This document shows, piece by piece, positions 60,993-64,000 of a stretch of 64,000 nucleotides of DNA (positions within the stretch are counted from its first letter, which is position 1; the number at the start of each line of letters is the position of its first letter). Under the pieces are notes generated by a model that worked only from the letters and a program-made list of their open reading frames with translations, was not told the origin of the DNA and searched no databases. The position numbers and the translations under genes are program-made. The DNA lies in assembly GCA_905250125.1 (NCBI GenBank), contig CAJNOL010000403.1, forward strand, positions 1-64,000. Direction: 5' to 3'. This DNA is from Rotaria sordida. Its lineage: Eukaryota > Rotifera > Eurotatoria > Philodinida > Philodinidae.

Positions 60993-62255
60993 ATGTATTC
61001 TTTAATGTTTATCTATTTTTTTTCAATTATATCAGTAATTATTTGTACAAGATCTCGTACAAATGTGATGAGATTAGCAACATGGAATATTGGGCTAGAA
61101 GAACAACTAGCATATGAACGAACACCATCAATTATCAAAGCTATTCGTGAGAAAAATATTGATATTCTTTGTTTACAAGAAGTATGGGGTGGCCCACAAA
61201 TTTTACGTGAAATTTATCAAAATGTCAAAGATATTTATCCTCATTTTGAAGTCGTAAATGATAATATGCGTGATTATATTAGTCGTACTCAATTACCAAC
61301 ACAAATATATAGTCCTGCTTGTTTAGCTTCGCAAATAACAAGAACACAAATTTGTCTTGCTACATATTGTTCTGATGTTAATGATGAAGCACAACTTGTA
61401 TGTGCTGTGACTAAATGTTCGACACAAATTCTAGCTCTTTTTTTGAATCGAAAATGTTGGGCATGTATTTTTGATCGATTTGTTAGTCGTCGGGATCCAT
61501 TAGGTATGAATTATTGTGGTGCAGTTAATTTACCTCAATTAATAAGTACTTCATCAAGTATTAGTCCTAATTCTACGGAAGCTCCTTGGGATCATACAAT
61601 TGGTCTAATGATATTAGCAAAATCACAATATCCATTGAAGAAATTAGCTGCTAATTTATATTCAGAATTTTATATGGCACCTCGTGGTTATATAATTGTT
61701 AGTCAAGAAAATAAACAGTTAATTATTGCCAATATACATGCCGCTACAGTTGACATATCTTTTCCTCATGCGCCTATTGGAACATTTTTAAATAATAAAT
61801 ATGGTAGTTGGAGCGACGAAAATAAAGCTCAAATAATCGAACTTGAATCTCTAGTTTGGAACTTTTTACGTAATAATAAACAAAAATATAAAAATGCTAT
61901 TATGGCAGGTGATTTTAATACGGGTATTGCTAATTTTGAACATAATGTATTAGCAACTCAACCTGATAGTTGGAATTATATACATCGATTACATGATACT
62001 GATGGATCAACAAGATGGTATGATGATTATTCAGAAATGCATAGTCTTTGTACAGGATGTGCGGGTAATCTTGTTTTTGAATATACTAATAACTATATTT
62101 ATGATCATATATTTACATATGGAGATCTGTTTGACTCATCTAAATTATTTACACGACGCATCTTTGATGATCGGATAAAAATTAATTCTACAAATGGAAT
62201 GGTAATAACAAATCTTTCAGATCATTGTGGTATTGAACTGATTACTATGTGTTAA
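60993..62255 (+). CDS. Secreted endonuclease/exonuclease/phosphatase-fold enzyme
   Basis: 420 aa, intronless. A signal peptide (MYSLMFIYFFSIISVIICT) precedes the EEP fold: WNIG near residue 29 (Asn), LQEVWGG (metal-binding Glu), PRGYI, ANIHAATVD (His), MAGDFNTG (Asp, Asn) and the C-terminal SDHCGIEL (Asp-His pair). This set is complete. The family includes DNase I, neutral sphingomyelinases and inositol phosphatases; the secreted form and length fit a sphingomyelinase C-like phosphodiesterase better than a nuclease, but substrate cannot be set from sequence. An insert of ~100 residues rich in Cys (CLASQITRTQICLATYC, CAVTKC, CWACIF) lies after the first motifs, so it is likely disulphide-bonded. 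I chose ATG 60993 because the signal peptide follows; an upstream TTG only adds lysines. Confidence 0.85.
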   Translation: MYSLMFIYFFSIISVIICTRSRTNVMRLATWNIGLEEQLAYERTPSIIKAIREKNIDILCLQEVWGGPQILREIYQNVKDIYPHFEVVNDNMRDYISRTQLPTQIYSPACLASQITRTQICLATYCSDVNDEAQLVCAVTKCSTQILALFLNRKCWACIFDRFVSRRDPLGMNYCGAVNLPQLISTSSSISPNSTEAPWDHTIGLMILAKSQYPLKKLAANLYSEFYMAPRGYIIVSQENKQLIIANIHAATVDISFPHAPIGTFLNNKYGSWSDENKAQIIELESLVWNFLRNNKQKYKNAIMAGDFNTGIANFEHNVLATQPDSWNYIHRLHDTDGSTRWYDDYSEMHSLCTGCAGNLVFEYTNNYIYDHIFTYGDLFDSSKLFTRRIFDDRIKINSTNGMVITNLSDHCGIELITMC

Positions 62256-64000
62256 GGAACTTTCAATACATGATTCTCATAAATTACATATGATTTAAAT
62301 TTAACTGAACTTCGATATTTAATCTTGATGATAAAATTTGACATTTTTCCTTTTTTTTTTCAAAAACAATAGCAGAGATCTTTTCGAATACTGAATAAAT
62401 GTTATACGAAAAAAATCAAGCAATCCAGAATTCGACTTTGACTATGAAGAAAAATTGTATAGTTAATACAATAAATTTATCAATATGTATTACTTTTTCC
62501 TAATCTTTATAGCAATGAATATAACTTATGTCTATTTGTTCGTGAGTTTTATCGCCATTTCTGAACAGAATATTCTTCCCTTTTCTTATTTTTATTTTCA
62601 AATTATTAGTCAATATCTTTGATCTTCATCAAAAAATTCAAAATAATAACTTTTAGTAAAGAATTTCTTGAAAGTAAATCAATGCAAAGACCGCTGTACA
62701 ATATTTATATTCGACTGAATAGATATCCAATAACTATTCACTTTCATAATATCGATTTATCGAGTTACACACAAAGAAGAAGAAGAATAATAATAATATT
62801 TATCGTCATCGAAAACATCATTAAGATACACGAGCAGGTGATAGATACTTGTTTATTATACAGACTGCACATATAACATGAGTCAAGTTTATATCGATTA
62901 CCCAGTCAAACGTGAAAACTTAACAAAATGCTGTATTTACATACGCAATGTGCTTTGACACGACATAAATGTGAACACATCACAGGATAAACTATATTCA
63001 CGATTACACACAATAGAAACATGTGCATGTACATGCATTTTATTGTTGCATACGAGAACATACAAGCATTTGTTGAAAGAACTGTCGTATGCACATGCAA
63101 GAAAATTTTAGAATGTTCAAAACAAAACGAAACATATGTAGCAACTCTAGTTGAACTGTTTTTTTGTCATGCTTATAAAATTCTCTTGAGTATCTTGAAG
63201 CGATTTGGCCAGCTCAGGCGTTTGAACTTCCTGTTCAAGCGCATGTAAGATGATCACAAACGAAATATTTCATGAAAAACATTACAATTCCCACGTATTA
63301 GTAACAAAAGTTCGCCCCCATCGCTTTCTAGCAAAAGTAATACTCCATTGGATGTGATTGTCTTTCATAACTATGAAAACGATATTTATGATGCGTGAAA
63401 CTAAGTTTTATTATATTTTATAAGTGTTTTGAGTTTTTTTTTCTTTAGTTTTACATTCAAAACGATTCGGTTCATAATGAAAATTCATAGGATAAATAAC
63501 AAATTCGGTAGCAGATAGACAAAAAAAAGGAAATTTATATGAGTAAGTAGATTCCGACATCCTCAATGGCAAGAAATATTCTTCCATCTTAAGAAGAAAA
63601 GTTTTGATTATTTTATTCTAGTTGATTGTTTCAAGTGTACTCATTCATATGATTTTCATGAGTTTAGCGTATGAACTGCTTTGAATATGCACATAACTCA
63701 TGCAAGCATTTACGTGCTTTTCTATGAAAAGAAAGTCATGTAGGATGGACACATATTGAGGTCTGTGTATATTAAGCATATGAAAGAGAACTTCTTCACC
63801 ATTCGACTATCTATGTACGTAAGAAATGTAATAAAAAAACCTGTATGATATTATTTATAGTCCAATAACTATTAGAAACACATATACATGAATGTCAATA
63901 GATATGAAGAGTTCTAAAAAATGATTAAGATTTTTGAGTTAATATAGTTCTATCATATAGAAAGGTAATCTTATTTTAACGAAAAATAACTAAATATTAT
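62256..64000. other. AT-rich spacer to window end
   Basis: No supported coding, RNA or repeat feature. The short frames near 62619, 62906 and 63021 lack motifs and splice structure. Confidence 0.5.

Overview
This is an AT-rich eukaryotic window with two 100-N scaffold gaps. Most spliced genes have GT-AG introns of about 50-60 bp. The protein families (AIG1/GIMAP-like GTPases, ADP-ribosylglycohydrolase fusions, serial Kelch proteins, F-box/LRR-like fragments, TMEM272-like and large GCC2/GCC3-like membrane proteins) and many short tracts close to TGTGGG, the telomere unit reported for bdelloids, point to a bdelloid rotifer (Adineta/Rotaria type). That assignment is an inference from the sequence, not a database result.

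Layout. 1-747: 3' end of a VWA7-like gene (+). 2931-11304: three-exon membrane protein (-) with two introns of about 2.8 kb, one holding a foldback repeat. 11757-11856: gap. 11920-12231: small acidic ORF. 13285-21076: defence-flavoured cluster of a caspase-like relic, an intact AIG1-like GTPase and a giant ADP-ribosylglycohydrolase/SNTX-like/GTPase fusion with a nonsense codon near its N-terminus. 25023-27221: eight-exon CRAL-TRIO (MOSPD2-like) gene. 33439-33828: secreted protein. 34981-36450: four-exon Nudix (NUDT2-like) gene overlapping the 3' end of another gene. 38985-39779: broken F-box/LRR-like gene. 40125-40224: gap. 40993-41866: four-TM protein. 44779-46198: two gene pieces each with a premature stop. 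47259-53143: complete DNA transposon carrying a Tnp2/DUF4218-type transposase and a second spliced gene. 55367-57994: Kelch propeller and a TM/Thr-rich N-terminal exon. 60752-62255: a C-terminal fragment, then a secreted endonuclease/exonuclease/phosphatase-fold enzyme. The remainder is AT-rich spacer with small transposons.

How it fits together. The two GTPases and the caspase relic suggest an innate-immunity or cell-death neighbourhood, though joint function is inference. The transposon's two genes are in tandem between inverted termini and look autonomous. The strongest unexplained structure is about 17 dispersed foldbacks, each with a GT-rich arm of telomere-like hexamers facing a CA-rich arm across a short loop. 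Two host other transposons, several lie in introns, and they have no coding capacity. A second theme is premature stops in otherwise conserved frames, three of them TGA where TGG (Trp) seems expected.
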